Of a stretch of 64,000 bases of DNA, positions 46,396 through 55,023 are shown piece after piece. The stretch's first letter is position 1; each line of letters opens with the position of its first letter. The position numbers and the translations under genes are program-made. Under the pieces are notes generated by a model that saw nothing but the letters and a program-made list of their open reading frames with translations, did not search any database and was not told the origin of the DNA. Source of the DNA: Shewanella sp. KX20019 (GTDB lineage: Bacteria > Pseudomonadota > Gammaproteobacteria > Enterobacterales > Shewanellaceae); assembly GCF_016757755.1 (NCBI RefSeq), contig NZ_CP068437.1:3844001-3908000 (forward strand), written 5' to 3'.

Positions 46396-47013
46396 TTAGA
46401 TAATCTCTAACAATTCAACTTCAAATACCAAGGTTGAATACGGTGGGATTGAAGCACCTGCTCCACGTTCACCGTATGCTAGGTGATGCGGTACGAACAG
46501 TTTCAACTTAGTACCAGTAGGCATGAGTTGTAATGCTTCAGTCCAACCAGCGATAACGCCAGAAACTGGGAATTCAGCAGGCTCGCCACGAACAACTGAG
46601 CTATCAAATACATCACCAGAGATGAAAGTACCATGATAGTGAACACGTACTGTAGAGTCATAACCAGGCTTCTCGCCGTTGCCTTCAGCAATAACTTCAT
46701 ACTGTAGTCCAGATTCAGTAGTCATCACGCCTTCACGAGCAGCGTTATCAGCTAGGTATTTATCACCCTCTTCTGATGCAGCAGCGGCAGCAGCTTCTTG
46801 AACTTTCTGGATACGTTGGCTGATTTCAGTAAATGCAATTTGCATATCTTCCATAGCAACAACACTTTCTTTACCTTCAAAAGCGTCAGATAGACCCAAT
46901 TGAACAGCAGAAATATCGATACCTTCAAATGAGTTAGCAGCTAGCTGCTCACCAAGTTGACGACCAACACCGTAACTTGCTTGCTCTTCAATTGTACTGA
47001 ACTTATCAGACAT
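46396..47013 (-). CDS. fklB: FKBP-type peptidyl-prolyl isomerase (FklB-like)
   Basis: 205 aa, no signal peptide, so cytoplasmic like E. coli FklB (FKBP22). N-terminal dimerisation helices (about 1-85), with an Ala-rich helix at 73-82, then an FKBP domain (about 98-205) with VRVHYHGTFISGDVFDSS, FPVSGVIAGWTEAL and IPPYSTLVFEVELL. Catalyses proline cis/trans isomerisation. A single gene between dapB and the M48 protease. Confidence 0.9.
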   Translation of the reverse strand: MSDKFSTIEEQASYGVGRQLGEQLAANSFEGIDISAVQLGLSDAFEGKESVVAMEDMQIAFTEISQRIQKVQEAAAAAASEEGDKYLADNAAREGVMTTESGLQYEVIAEGNGEKPGYDSTVRVHYHGTFISGDVFDSSVVRGEPAEFPVSGVIAGWTEALQLMPTGTKLKLFVPHHLAYGERGAGASIPPYSTLVFEVELLEII

Positions 47014-47096
47014 AATGATTGTACTCTCAATGATTTCAATGAATTTTCGCGCGCAACTTTAGCATATTTTCTGTGATATAGCCCTAAAAAGCGTAG

Positions 47097-47897
47097 CTAT
47101 TTTGGCCTGCGGCAACTATTTTTCACGCTAATACGATTAGCTTCATAAAGCGGTTGAGCTTTATCCTGCATTAGTTGTAATTGGCTAATACGCTGGCCAT
47201 GGGATGGATGGGTTGAAAGTAGTTCGGGCCCCTGTTCACCTCCCACTTTGGCCATATTACGCCACAGTTCGACACTTTGGGCGGGATCGAACCCTGCTTT
47301 CGCCATCAACTCAATCCCCATAATGTCAGCTTCACTCTCCTGCTCTCGACCATAAGGCAGGGTATAGCCCACTTGTACACCCAACCCTAATGCCGCCATG
47401 TATACCTCTTGATTTGACATTCCGCCTACGCCTAAAGCAAGATCCGCTAATTGCATTCCCGCCCCAGTCATCTGTGCGCGCGATACTTGTTCATTACTGT
47501 GGTTGGCCAGCACATGCGCCACTTCATGGCCAATCACCGTCGCCAATTGGTGTTCATTGACTGCTACATTGAGCAAACCGGTGTAAACCCCGATATGACC
47601 TCCAGGCAGTGCAAAGGCATTCACTTGTTTTGAGTCGAATACGATCACCTCCCAGGGTTGGCTTTGATCCGGTAACGCACGTGTAATGCGATTCGCCACA
47701 CAATCTACATATTGGTTTAGAGTCTCGTGATTACTGATTTTCTCTCTCTTTTTAAGCTCAGCAAAGGACGAATCTCCTAGTTGTGACATCTCTTGAGCAG
47801 AGAACAGTAGTGTTTGACTGCGGCCTGTCGGCGACTGATGAGTCGCACAGCCTGAGGTGATTAAAACAGCAAGAAGTAATAGCGGAAATATTTTCAT
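47097..47897 (-). CDS. M48-family metalloprotease lipoprotein (LoiP-like)
   Basis: 266 aa. Signal peptide with lipobox ITSGC (lipid-bearing Cys17). The zinc site is HEVAH (His124, Glu125, His128), with the third ligand Glu in the following ESEADIMGIELM segment, typical of M48/Oma1-type proteases. The ALPGGHIGVYTGLL stretch is also family-specific. Likely outer-membrane-anchored protein quality control, as for LoiP/YcaL. The start is ATG with AAAGGA upstream. The region directly upstream is a heptanucleotide array, so expression may be variable. Confidence 0.85.
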   Translation of the reverse strand: MKIFPLLLLAVLITSGCATHQSPTGRSQTLLFSAQEMSQLGDSSFAELKKREKISNHETLNQYVDCVANRITRALPDQSQPWEVIVFDSKQVNAFALPGGHIGVYTGLLNVAVNEHQLATVIGHEVAHVLANHSNEQVSRAQMTGAGMQLADLALGVGGMSNQEVYMAALGLGVQVGYTLPYGREQESEADIMGIELMAKAGFDPAQSVELWRNMAKVGGEQGPELLSTHPSHGQRISQLQLMQDKAQPLYEANRISVKNSCRRPK

Positions 47898-47930
47898 CGA
47901 TGGGTAATCCTTTGTAATACTAGACCTAGG

Positions 47931-48056
47931 TTCTAGGTTCTAGGTTCTAGGTTCTAGGTTCTAGGTTCTAGGTTCTAGGTTCTAGGTTCTAGGTTCTAGG
48001 TTCTAGGTTCTAGGTTCTAGGTTCTAGATTCTAGATTCTAGATTCTAGATTCTAAA
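47931..48056. repeat. heptanucleotide array, 17 perfect copies plus a degenerate one
   Basis: Thirteen TTCTAGG units (47931-48021) are followed without a break by four TTCTAGA units (48022-48049) and one TTCTAAA. The array ends 34 nt from the M48 protease start codon. Read on the gene's strand, the distal units contain TAGAAT, a good -10 hexamer. TTTGAT lies 17 nt before the first such hexamer (about 48040-48070), so the promoter may be inside the array (inference). No CDS covers it. Confidence 0.9.
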
Positions 48057-48100
48057 AAGATTCTATCAAACTTTCACTAATTTTTGACTCTAGATTATTA

Positions 48101-48260
48101 CCACAATTAACCATCCTTGGATTATGGCATAAGTGTTCCAGACACAAATATCACAATTAACCACCCTTGGATTGTGGCATAAATGTTCCAGACACAAATA
48201 TCACAATTAACCATCCTTGGATTGTGGCATAAATGTTCCAGACACAAATACCACAATTAA
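48101..48260. repeat. 50-bp tandem repeat, 3.2 copies, each with a dyad
   Basis: Unit boundaries 48101-48150, 48151-48200, 48201-48250, plus ten bases of a fourth. The copies differ by a few bases. Each contains CCACAAT or TCACAAT facing ATTGTGG or ATTATGG over 13 nt, a hairpin of about seven base pairs with a smaller CCA/TGG stem inside. It lies between the heptamer array and the dnaJ terminator. I know no family for it. Confidence 0.85.
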
Positions 48261-48305
48261 GTTATGCCGATTGCTACTAATTAAAGAGCAACTTTTGTTC
48301 TTCCA

Positions 48306-48333
48306 TAAAAAAACCTCGCAATGCGAGGTTTTA
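48306..48333 (-). terminator. terminator after dnaJ
   Basis: Stem AACCTCGCA/TGCGAGGTT with a T run of seven on the minus strand. Confidence 0.88.
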
Positions 48334-48369
48334 TAAATTTAATTTCAGCGATAGCGCTTTGAAATCAAA

Positions 48370-49500
48370 TTAGCTATTCAAATCCTGAAAGAACTTTTTA
48401 ACACCGTCAAAAAAACCATCAGCTTTAGGGCTATGTTTTTTTGATTGACCAGTGAGAGTCGCTTCAAACTCAACTAATAGTTCTTTTTGGCGCTCGTTAA
48501 GGTTGACTGGAGTCTCCATCACAACCTTACACAGTAGATCGCCTACTGCATGGCTACGAACAGACTTCACACCTTTACCGCGCATGCGGAACATACGACC
48601 AGTTTGGGTTTCCGTTGGGATCTTAAGGTTGACCTTGCCATCAAGTGTTGGCACTTCAATCTCGCCGCCTAACGCCGCCTTGCTAAAGGAGATTGGCACT
48701 TCACAATAAAGGTTATTGCCATCTCTTTGGAAGATTGCATGCTCACGTACACTGACCTGAACATATAGATCACCAGGAGGTGCACCATACTCGCCCGCTT
48801 CGCCTTCGCCAGATAGACGAATACGATCGCCATTATCAACACCCGCTGGGATCTTAACTGACAGAGTTTTGCTCTTCTCAACACGCCCTTCGCCATGACA
48901 CTTATTACAAGGGTCTTTAATGATCTTACCGCGACCATGACAAGTAGGACAAGCCTGCTGAACAGCGAAGAAGCCTTGGCGCATCTGTACTTGGCCTTGG
49001 CCATGACAGGTACCACAAGTGGTCGGCTTTGAGCCTTTCTTAGCACCGCTACCATCACAAGGTTCACACGCAACCAGTGTAGGAATGCGCAGCTCTTTGC
49101 TTAAACCTTTAACTGCTTCTTCTAAAGACAGTTCAAGGTTGTAACGCAGATCGCTACCTCGGGCAGCTTGACGCTGTCCGCCACCGCGACGTCCGCCACC
49201 GAAGATATCACCAAATACATCGCCAAACACGTCGCCAAAATCTGCTCCGCCGTGTCCGCCGCCACCACGATTAGGATCAACGCCAGCATGACCAAACTGA
49301 TCATAGGCCGCTTTCTTATCGCTGTCGGTTAGGATTTCATAAGCTTCTTTAACTTCTTTAAAGCTTGCTTCTGCTTCCTTATCACCTGGGTTACGGTCAG
49401 GGTGAAACTTCATTGCTAAACGCTTATAAGCTTTTTTAACTTCGCGTTCGCTGGCGTCGCGTCCAACGCCTAATACTTCGTAAAAATCTCGCTTTGACAT
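48370..49500 (-). CDS. dnaJ: chaperone DnaJ
   Basis: 376 aa. J domain (about 1-70) with the HPD tripeptide in KFHPDRNPG, Gly/Phe-rich linker (75-120), four CxxCxGxG zinc repeats (about 140-215), and C-terminal substrate-binding domains. Stimulates DnaK ATPase. The ATG at 49498-49500 is chosen; ten open codons upstream are not family-like. 89 nt after dnaK. Confidence 0.97.
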   Translation of the reverse strand: MSKRDFYEVLGVGRDASEREVKKAYKRLAMKFHPDRNPGDKEAEASFKEVKEAYEILTDSDKKAAYDQFGHAGVDPNRGGGGHGGADFGDVFGDVFGDIFGGGRRGGGQRQAARGSDLRYNLELSLEEAVKGLSKELRIPTLVACEPCDGSGAKKGSKPTTCGTCHGQGQVQMRQGFFAVQQACPTCHGRGKIIKDPCNKCHGEGRVEKSKTLSVKIPAGVDNGDRIRLSGEGEAGEYGAPPGDLYVQVSVREHAIFQRDGNNLYCEVPISFSKAALGGEIEVPTLDGKVNLKIPTETQTGRMFRMRGKGVKSVRSHAVGDLLCKVVMETPVNLNERQKELLVEFEATLTGQSKKHSPKADGFFDGVKKFFQDLNS

Positions 49501-49533
49501 AATCTCATGCTTTCTTTGCTGGAGTTGCACGAA

Positions 49534-49562
49534 CGGGCGTTAGAGTTTCCTCATAACGCCCG
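49534..49562 (-). promoter_or_regulatory. hairpin between dnaK and dnaJ
   Basis: Perfect 9-bp inverted repeat CGGGCGTTA/TAACGCCCG with an 11-nt loop and no T run. It probably sets the ratio of dnaK to dnaJ message by RNA processing or partial attenuation (inference). Confidence 0.5.
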
Positions 49563-49589
49563 CTGGAATAAATTAGGAGTTACCCGTCA

Positions 49590-51515
49590 TTATTTTTTGT
49601 CGTCTTTCACTTCTTCAAACTCAGCGTCAACAACGTCATCAGCTGCGTGAGCCTCTTGTTGAGCTTCGCCTGCGCCTTCTGGTTGACCTTGCTGTGCTTG
49701 CGCTTTAGCTTGGGCAATTTCCATTAACTTAGCAGAGGCTTCCATAAGTTCTTGAGTCGCTTTTTCAATCGCTTCTTTGTCATTGCCTTTATTGGCAGTT
49801 TCAACAGCAGTCATTGCAGCTTCAATCTTCTCTTTCTCATCGCTTGGTAACTCTTCACCAGCTTCTTCGATCTGCTTCTTAGTTGCGTGAACCATGCCAT
49901 CAGCCTGGTTACGAGCAGTTACTAGCTCTTCGAACTTAGCATCTTCATCAGCATGAGCTTCAGCATCACGAACCATTGCTTCAACTTCTTCATCACTTAG
50001 ACCTGAAGAGGCTTTAATGGTAATGTTTTGCGCTTTGCCGGTCTTCTTGTCTGTAGCAGATACATGCAAGATACCATCAGCATCGATGTCGAAAGCAACT
50101 TCAACTTGTGGCATACCACGTGGAGCTGGCTCAATACCCTCTAGGTTAAATTGACCTAGTGACTTGTTGCCGCTTGATTGCTTACGCTCACCTTGAAGTA
50201 CGTGAATAGTCACAGCACTTTGGTTGTCGTCAGCAGTCGAGAAAGTTTGCGAAGCCTTAGTCGGGATAGTGGTGTTCTTCTCGATAAGCTTAGTCATTAC
50301 GCTACCCATAGTCTCAATACCTAGAGACAGTGGAGTAACATCTAGTAGCAATACGTCTTTAACGTCGCCAGATAGAACGCCCGCTTGAACTGCTGCACCG
50401 ATAGCAACCGCTTCATCAGGGTTAACATCTTGACGTAGCTCTTTACCGAAGAATGAAGATACTTCTTCACGTACTTTAGGCATACGAGTCTGGCCACCAA
50501 CAAGAATCACTTCATTGATATCAGAAACTGATAAGTCAGCATCTGCTAGGGCAACTTTTAGTGGCTCAAGTGAACGAGTAATCAAGTCTTCAACCAGTGA
50601 CTCAAGTTTTGCACGAGTGATCTTAACCACTAAATGCTTAGGACCTGTTGCATCAGCTGTGATGTAAGGCAGGTTAACTTCAGTTTGTGTTGTGCTTGAA
50701 AGCTCAATCTTCGCTTTTTCAGCAGCTTCTTTAAGACGCTGCATCGCTAGTGGATCATTACGTAGGTCAAGGCCCTGCTCTTTTTGGAACTCTTCAGCAA
50801 GATACTTGATCATACGGTTATCAAAATCTTCACCACCTAAGTGAGTGTCACCGTTAGTCGCAAGAACTTCAAAAGTTTGCTCGCCATCAACGCTGTCGAT
50901 TTCAATGATAGAGATATCAAATGTACCACCACCTAAGTCGTATACAGCAACGATGTTATCGCCCTGCTTCTTATCAATACCGTATGCAAGTGCTGCAGCT
51001 GTTGGCTCGTTGATAATACGCTTAACTTCAAGACCGGCGATACGACCAGCATCTTTAGTTGCTTGACGCTGTGAATCGTTAAAGTATGCAGGAACAGTAA
51101 TAACAGCTTCTGTGACTTCTTCACCGAGGAAATCTTCTGCAGTCTTCTTCATCTTCTTCAAGATTTCAGCAGAGATTTGTGGTGGCGCCATTTTCTTACC
51201 TTGGGCTTCAACCCAAGCATCGCCATTATCAGCACCAACAATTTTGAATGGCATGATGTCAACGTCACGTTGAACTTCGTCATCTTTAAAACGACGACCG
51301 ATAAGACGCTTAATAGCATATACGGTGTTAGTTGGGTTTGTTACAGCCTGACGCTTTGCAGGTTGGCCAACTAAAGTTTCATCTGCAGTGTATGCGATGA
51401 TTGAGGGTGTAGTACGATCGCCTTCAGCATTCTCTAATACGCGAGCTTTGTCGCCATCTAATACTGCAACACAAGAGTTTGTTGTGCCTAAATCGATACC
51501 AATAATTCTACCCAT
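49590..51515 (-). CDS. dnaK: chaperone DnaK (Hsp70)
   Basis: 641 aa. N-terminal ATPase domain (1-385) with GIDLGTTNSCVAV and VYDLGGGTFDISI; the linker DVLLLDVTPLSLGIE leads into the substrate-binding beta domain and helical lid. The C-terminus is Ala/Gln-rich and ends EEVKDDKK. Works with DnaJ and GrpE. Two sigma-32-type promoters are visible upstream. Confidence 0.98.
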   Translation of the reverse strand: MGRIIGIDLGTTNSCVAVLDGDKARVLENAEGDRTTPSIIAYTADETLVGQPAKRQAVTNPTNTVYAIKRLIGRRFKDDEVQRDVDIMPFKIVGADNGDAWVEAQGKKMAPPQISAEILKKMKKTAEDFLGEEVTEAVITVPAYFNDSQRQATKDAGRIAGLEVKRIINEPTAAALAYGIDKKQGDNIVAVYDLGGGTFDISIIEIDSVDGEQTFEVLATNGDTHLGGEDFDNRMIKYLAEEFQKEQGLDLRNDPLAMQRLKEAAEKAKIELSSTTQTEVNLPYITADATGPKHLVVKITRAKLESLVEDLITRSLEPLKVALADADLSVSDINEVILVGGQTRMPKVREEVSSFFGKELRQDVNPDEAVAIGAAVQAGVLSGDVKDVLLLDVTPLSLGIETMGSVMTKLIEKNTTIPTKASQTFSTADDNQSAVTIHVLQGERKQSSGNKSLGQFNLEGIEPAPRGMPQVEVAFDIDADGILHVSATDKKTGKAQNITIKASSGLSDEEVEAMVRDAEAHADEDAKFEELVTARNQADGMVHATKKQIEEAGEELPSDEKEKIEAAMTAVETANKGNDKEAIEKATQELMEASAKLMEIAQAKAQAQQGQPEGAGEAQQEAHAADDVVDAEFEEVKDDKK

Positions 51516-51560
51516 GGAGTCCTCCGAAATCGTCTTAACTAATTTGTTATCTGGTAATAG

Positions 51561-51589
51561 AAATGGGGTCAGACTGAATCGTTTTCAAG
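51561..51589 (-). promoter_or_regulatory. sigma-32 promoter of dnaK (proximal)
   Basis: CTTGAAA, 14-nt spacer, CCCCATTT, about 45 nt before the dnaK start: an almost perfect heat-shock promoter. Confidence 0.88.
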
Positions 51590-51624
51590 TCTTACATTTT
51601 GCCCATCTCGTCTCTTGGTTACCT

Positions 51625-51652
51625 ATATTGGGACGTTTGAAACGAATACAAG
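51625..51652 (-). promoter_or_regulatory. possible second sigma-32 promoter of dnaK (distal)
   Basis: CTTGTAT, 13-nt spacer, CCCAATAT. It is weaker than the proximal site but correctly oriented, about 110 nt before the start. Confidence 0.55.
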
Positions 51653-51815
51653 GGAAAAATGTAAATTTTGTCATTTGATTGCGTTTTTTTGATCTCACAC
51701 TCAGTTCCAATTAATCGCGAAACGTATAATGCATACAATCGAAGAAGGTATCGTTCAGTTTAACGCCTGTGATAACTGAGCGCTTGAATGTAGTCTCGAA
51801 GTAGAGTAATTAAAA

Positions 51816-52733
51816 TTGAAACAATCCCATCAGGCTTATGCTTTCGGCATAAGTGCAATATTGCTGTGGTCGACCGTAGCAACGGCTTTTAAAATAGCCC
51901 TGACACATTACACCCCTCTGCAGCTGGTGTTAGTTGCTGTGACGACCTCTATTGTAGCGCTTGGATTTATCTTGGTGGCACAAAATAAGTTGTCATTGAT
52001 ACGACATCAATTTGTTAGCCGGCCACTATTTTATCTACAAACGGGTTTACTCAACCCTTTCTTGTACTATCTAGTGTTATTTAAAGCCTATGACTTATTA
52101 CCCGCACAGCAAGCGCTGTCGCTTAATTACACTTGGGCTATTTTACTGCCACTACTGTCAGTGCCTTTATTGGGGCAAAGGCTAAGAAAGAGTGATATCG
52201 CCGCAGCCCTTGTTGCCTACTTGGGCGTATTTACCATTGCAACTAAAGGTAATTTGACTGGGTTTGAGTTCGAAAGTACCACCGGAGTGATACTCGCGCT
52301 AACAAGTACCCTGCTGTGGTCTCTCTATTGGATAGTTAATACTAAAGATAAGGGCGATCCTGTGGTGAGCTTATTACTCAGTTTTCTGGTTGGTCTGCCT
52401 TTTATTATCACGGCACTGCTTATGACACAGACACTGCCGACCTGGAATGTAGAAGGCATGCTTGCCGGGGTATATGTTGGTCTGTTTGAGATGGGTGTGA
52501 CCTTTGTGCTTTGGCTTATTGCGCTAAAGAAAGCCGAGCGCACCGCCAGTATCACCACATTGGTATTTATCACCCCGGTACTGTCGATTGGTTTTATCGC
52601 ATGGATATTGCACGAAAGCATCGAACGTTCTACCTATGTCGGTTTAGGATTGATCCTTGCGGCTCTCGCACTGCAACAAGCCCTGCCCAAGCTCGGTGAC
52701 TGGCGCGATAAAAAGCGAATTCCAGTGCAGTAA
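51816..52733 (+). CDS. EamA/DMT-family transporter
   Basis: 305 aa with ten predicted membrane helices in two EamA repeats (about 8-140 and 153-288). Drug/metabolite transporter superfamily; substrate unknown. The start is TTG with a weak AGAG site; the first helix begins within ten residues, so a later start would truncate it. Divergent from dnaK across 300 nt that include the heat-shock promoters. Confidence 0.85.
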   Translation: MKQSHQAYAFGISAILLWSTVATAFKIALTHYTPLQLVLVAVTTSIVALGFILVAQNKLSLIRHQFVSRPLFYLQTGLLNPFLYYLVLFKAYDLLPAQQALSLNYTWAILLPLLSVPLLGQRLRKSDIAAALVAYLGVFTIATKGNLTGFEFESTTGVILALTSTLLWSLYWIVNTKDKGDPVVSLLLSFLVGLPFIITALLMTQTLPTWNVEGMLAGVYVGLFEMGVTFVLWLIALKKAERTASITTLVFITPVLSIGFIAWILHESIERSTYVGLGLILAALALQQALPKLGDWRDKKRIPVQ

Positions 52734-52764
52734 CCTTATTAATGTTGCCGCAAACGAGAACGAC

Positions 52765-52793
52765 AAAAAACCGACTGCTAGGTCGGTTTTTTG
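52765..52793. terminator. bidirectional terminator
   Basis: Stem ACCGAC/GTCGGT with six A and six T flanking, between the DMT gene (plus) and the DUF4097-like gene (minus). Confidence 0.88.
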
Positions 52794-52843
52794 TGCGTCA
52801 TCTAAAAATAGCTATCGAATAATCACTATTGGAAATGCTAACC

Positions 52844-53494
52844 CTACAACTTAACCACCACTATTTCACCGACACCAACATCAACTGACAATGCCGCTTC
52901 GCCACTCAGATCCTTACTTGAATATGACTGAGCCACCAACCTTTCTTCTACTGCTAAATGCTTTCCCTGCTCTGAAATCGAAACATCACCCACACCAGAG
53001 TCTAGATCGATAGAACTAAAAGAGGCTTGATGCTCGACTCTGGCACTACCAATGCCAAGCGCAATTTCAATATCATTCGACAGCCCCGTAACTTCAATAT
53101 CACCAATGCCAACCTCCAATGATAGAGCTGCCTGTTTTGGTAAATAAACTATCCATTGCTGCTCTATATTATCTTGCTCACTCAGCATCAAACTGATTTC
53201 AGTTGCCGTTACGTTTGATTCGATAGCCACGGCACCCAGATCTGTGTCTCCCCAAAAAAACAACCAGCTAGTATCAGCGCCTTCAACCACCACTTCAATT
53301 TTAATCTCACTGCTATCTGTGGCAAAAAACTTTGCCGAACCGATCTCCATATCCAAACTAACTCGTTGGCCGCTATAGACATAACTCTGGTTAAGGGTGC
53401 GTGTCGATTCTGCTACAGCGCTAGTTGATGCCAGTGCTAAGATAAGAGCAAGCGATGTCAGGATACGAGTTGTTATTGTTTTGCTTTTAGTCAT
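52844..53494 (-). CDS. secreted DUF4097-like (putative adhesin domain) protein
   Basis: 216 aa with a clear signal peptide (cleavage after SAVA, about residue 28). The rest is a regular series of short beta strands with repeated pattern such as LEVGIGDIEVTGLSNDIEIALGIGSARVEHQ and IDLDSGVGDVSISEQG, typical of right-handed beta-solenoid DUF4097 proteins. Probably periplasmic or surface; function unknown. A single gene between the DMT transporter and proA. Confidence 0.7.
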   Translation of the reverse strand: MTKSKTITTRILTSLALILALASTSAVAESTRTLNQSYVYSGQRVSLDMEIGSAKFFATDSSEIKIEVVVEGADTSWLFFWGDTDLGAVAIESNVTATEISLMLSEQDNIEQQWIVYLPKQAALSLEVGIGDIEVTGLSNDIEIALGIGSARVEHQASFSSIDLDSGVGDVSISEQGKHLAVEERLVAQSYSSKDLSGEAALSVDVGVGEIVVVKL

Positions 53495-53713
53495 ACAGAA
53501 GTCCTTTTGATCCGATTCATTTCAATTGTTAAGTATTCAAATGCAATCAATAGGCCAAGTTTAAACACCCTACATATCAACAAGATAGGAACATACTAAT
53601 GATGGCTTAAATGTAACAGTAATCTAATACACTAACTAATCGCCTTTCTTACCAGTCGTTTTGCGGGTATAGGAGCAATCTCAGACAAAGGCGCGCAATA
53701 ACTTTGAGGTCAA

Positions 53714-53740
53714 TAAAAAGGCCGCTATCGCGGCCTTTAA
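53714..53740 (-). terminator. terminator after proA
   Basis: Stem AAAGGCCGC/GCGGCCTTT with a 4-nt loop and a T run on the minus strand, 15 nt past proA. Confidence 0.88.
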
Positions 53741-53754
53741 AAGCAATTGAGTGA

Positions 53755-55023
53755 TTAACCTCTTACGGTATAATCTCCCCAAGCCAACCATTTATATGTG
53801 GTAAGCGCTTCAAGCCCCATTGGCCCACGAGCATGCAATTTTTGCGTACTGACAGCAACTTCAGCGCCAAGGCCAAATTCACCACCATCGGTAAAGCGGG
53901 TACTTGCATTAACGTAAACGGCTGCAGAGTCTACCGCGTTCATAAATTCGCTCGCGGTATGAATATTATCAGTCAAAATCCCCTCTGAATGACCACTCGA
54001 ATATTGTCGGATATGCGCAATGGCGTCATCAAGCGTGTTAACCACTTTTATTCCTAGGTTTAACGATAACCATTCGGTTGAAAAGCTTTCGTCGGTTGCC
54101 GCTAGCACCTCTTGCTCATTCATCGCCATAACGGCTTGAGTTTGTTCACAACCATAAAAGCTAACACCTTTAGTTGCTAACTGCTTACATAGCGCCGGGA
54201 TGAAACTCTGCGCATTCTTTTGATGCACCAATACTGTATCTAAAGCATTGCAAACGGTTGGGCGCTGTACTTTAGCGTTTTCTACCACTGAAATTGCCTT
54301 TGCTAGATCCGCCTGCGCATCAACAAAAAGATGGCAGATACCGATACCACCCAAAATAACTGGAATAGTGGCTTGTTCAGCACATAAGCGTTGTAAGTTC
54401 TGTCCGCCTCTTGGCACTATCATGTCGACATATTTATCCAGTTTCAATAAGCCAGATACCAAGCTTCTATCCGGATTATCAATAAGCTGAACACAATCCT
54501 CAGGTAGACCTTGCTCCGCCATCGCACTGCGAATGACTTTGCACAGGGCTCTATTCGAAGCTAAGGTTTCTTTACCACCACGCAGTATCACTGCATTACC
54601 GGTTTTTAATGCTAAGACTGCAATATCAACAGTAACATTCGGGCGAGCCTCGTAAATGACACCGATGACGCCAAGTGGTACACGGCGACGAGATAACCGC
54701 AGACCATTATCCAATAGCCGACTATCAATTTCACTGCCCACAGGATCAGTTAGACCAATAACATTATCAATGTCGGCTATAACACTGAGCAACCTTGACT
54801 CATCTAATAGCAATCTATCTATCATCGCTGCTGACAAACCGTTAGCTTGAGCTTGCTCAACATCTTTTTGGTTAGCAGCAATTATCTCAGATTTTGCATA
54901 AGTTAATTTACTTGCAATACCACGTAATAAGGCCGTTTTCTGTATGCCTGTTAAGCTCGCTAGCGCATAGCTTGCCGTCTTCGCCTTTTGACCAAGACTA
55001 TTTAGAAATTCGCTATTACTCAT
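53755..55023 (-). CDS. proA: gamma-glutamyl phosphate reductase
   Basis: 422 aa. Second step of proline synthesis, NADPH-dependent. The aldehyde-dehydrogenase-type fold has the catalytic Cys in VQRPTVCNALDTVLVH and the signature VNASTRFTDGGEFGLGAEVAVSTQ. The ATG overlaps the proB stop by four bases (ATGA), so translation is coupled. Confidence 0.97.
   Translation of the reverse strand: MSNSEFLNSLGQKAKTASYALASLTGIQKTALLRGIASKLTYAKSEIIAANQKDVEQAQANGLSAAMIDRLLLDESRLLSVIADIDNVIGLTDPVGSEIDSRLLDNGLRLSRRRVPLGVIGVIYEARPNVTVDIAVLALKTGNAVILRGGKETLASNRALCKVIRSAMAEQGLPEDCVQLIDNPDRSLVSGLLKLDKYVDMIVPRGGQNLQRLCAEQATIPVILGGIGICHLFVDAQADLAKAISVVENAKVQRPTVCNALDTVLVHQKNAQSFIPALCKQLATKGVSFYGCEQTQAVMAMNEQEVLAATDESFSTEWLSLNLGIKVVNTLDDAIAHIRQYSSGHSEGILTDNIHTASEFMNAVDSAAVYVNASTRFTDGGEFGLGAEVAVSTQKLHARGPMGLEALTTYKWLAWGDYTVRG

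Noticed and set aside
47931..48260. Possible CRISPR array
   Set aside because: The repeats are contiguous tandem units without unique spacers and there are no cas genes.
49534..49562. GGGCGTTA/TAACGCCC resemblance to an attC end
   Set aside because: It lies inside the dnaKJ operon, is only 29 nt long and has no inner boxes; a plain RNA hairpin is the better reading.
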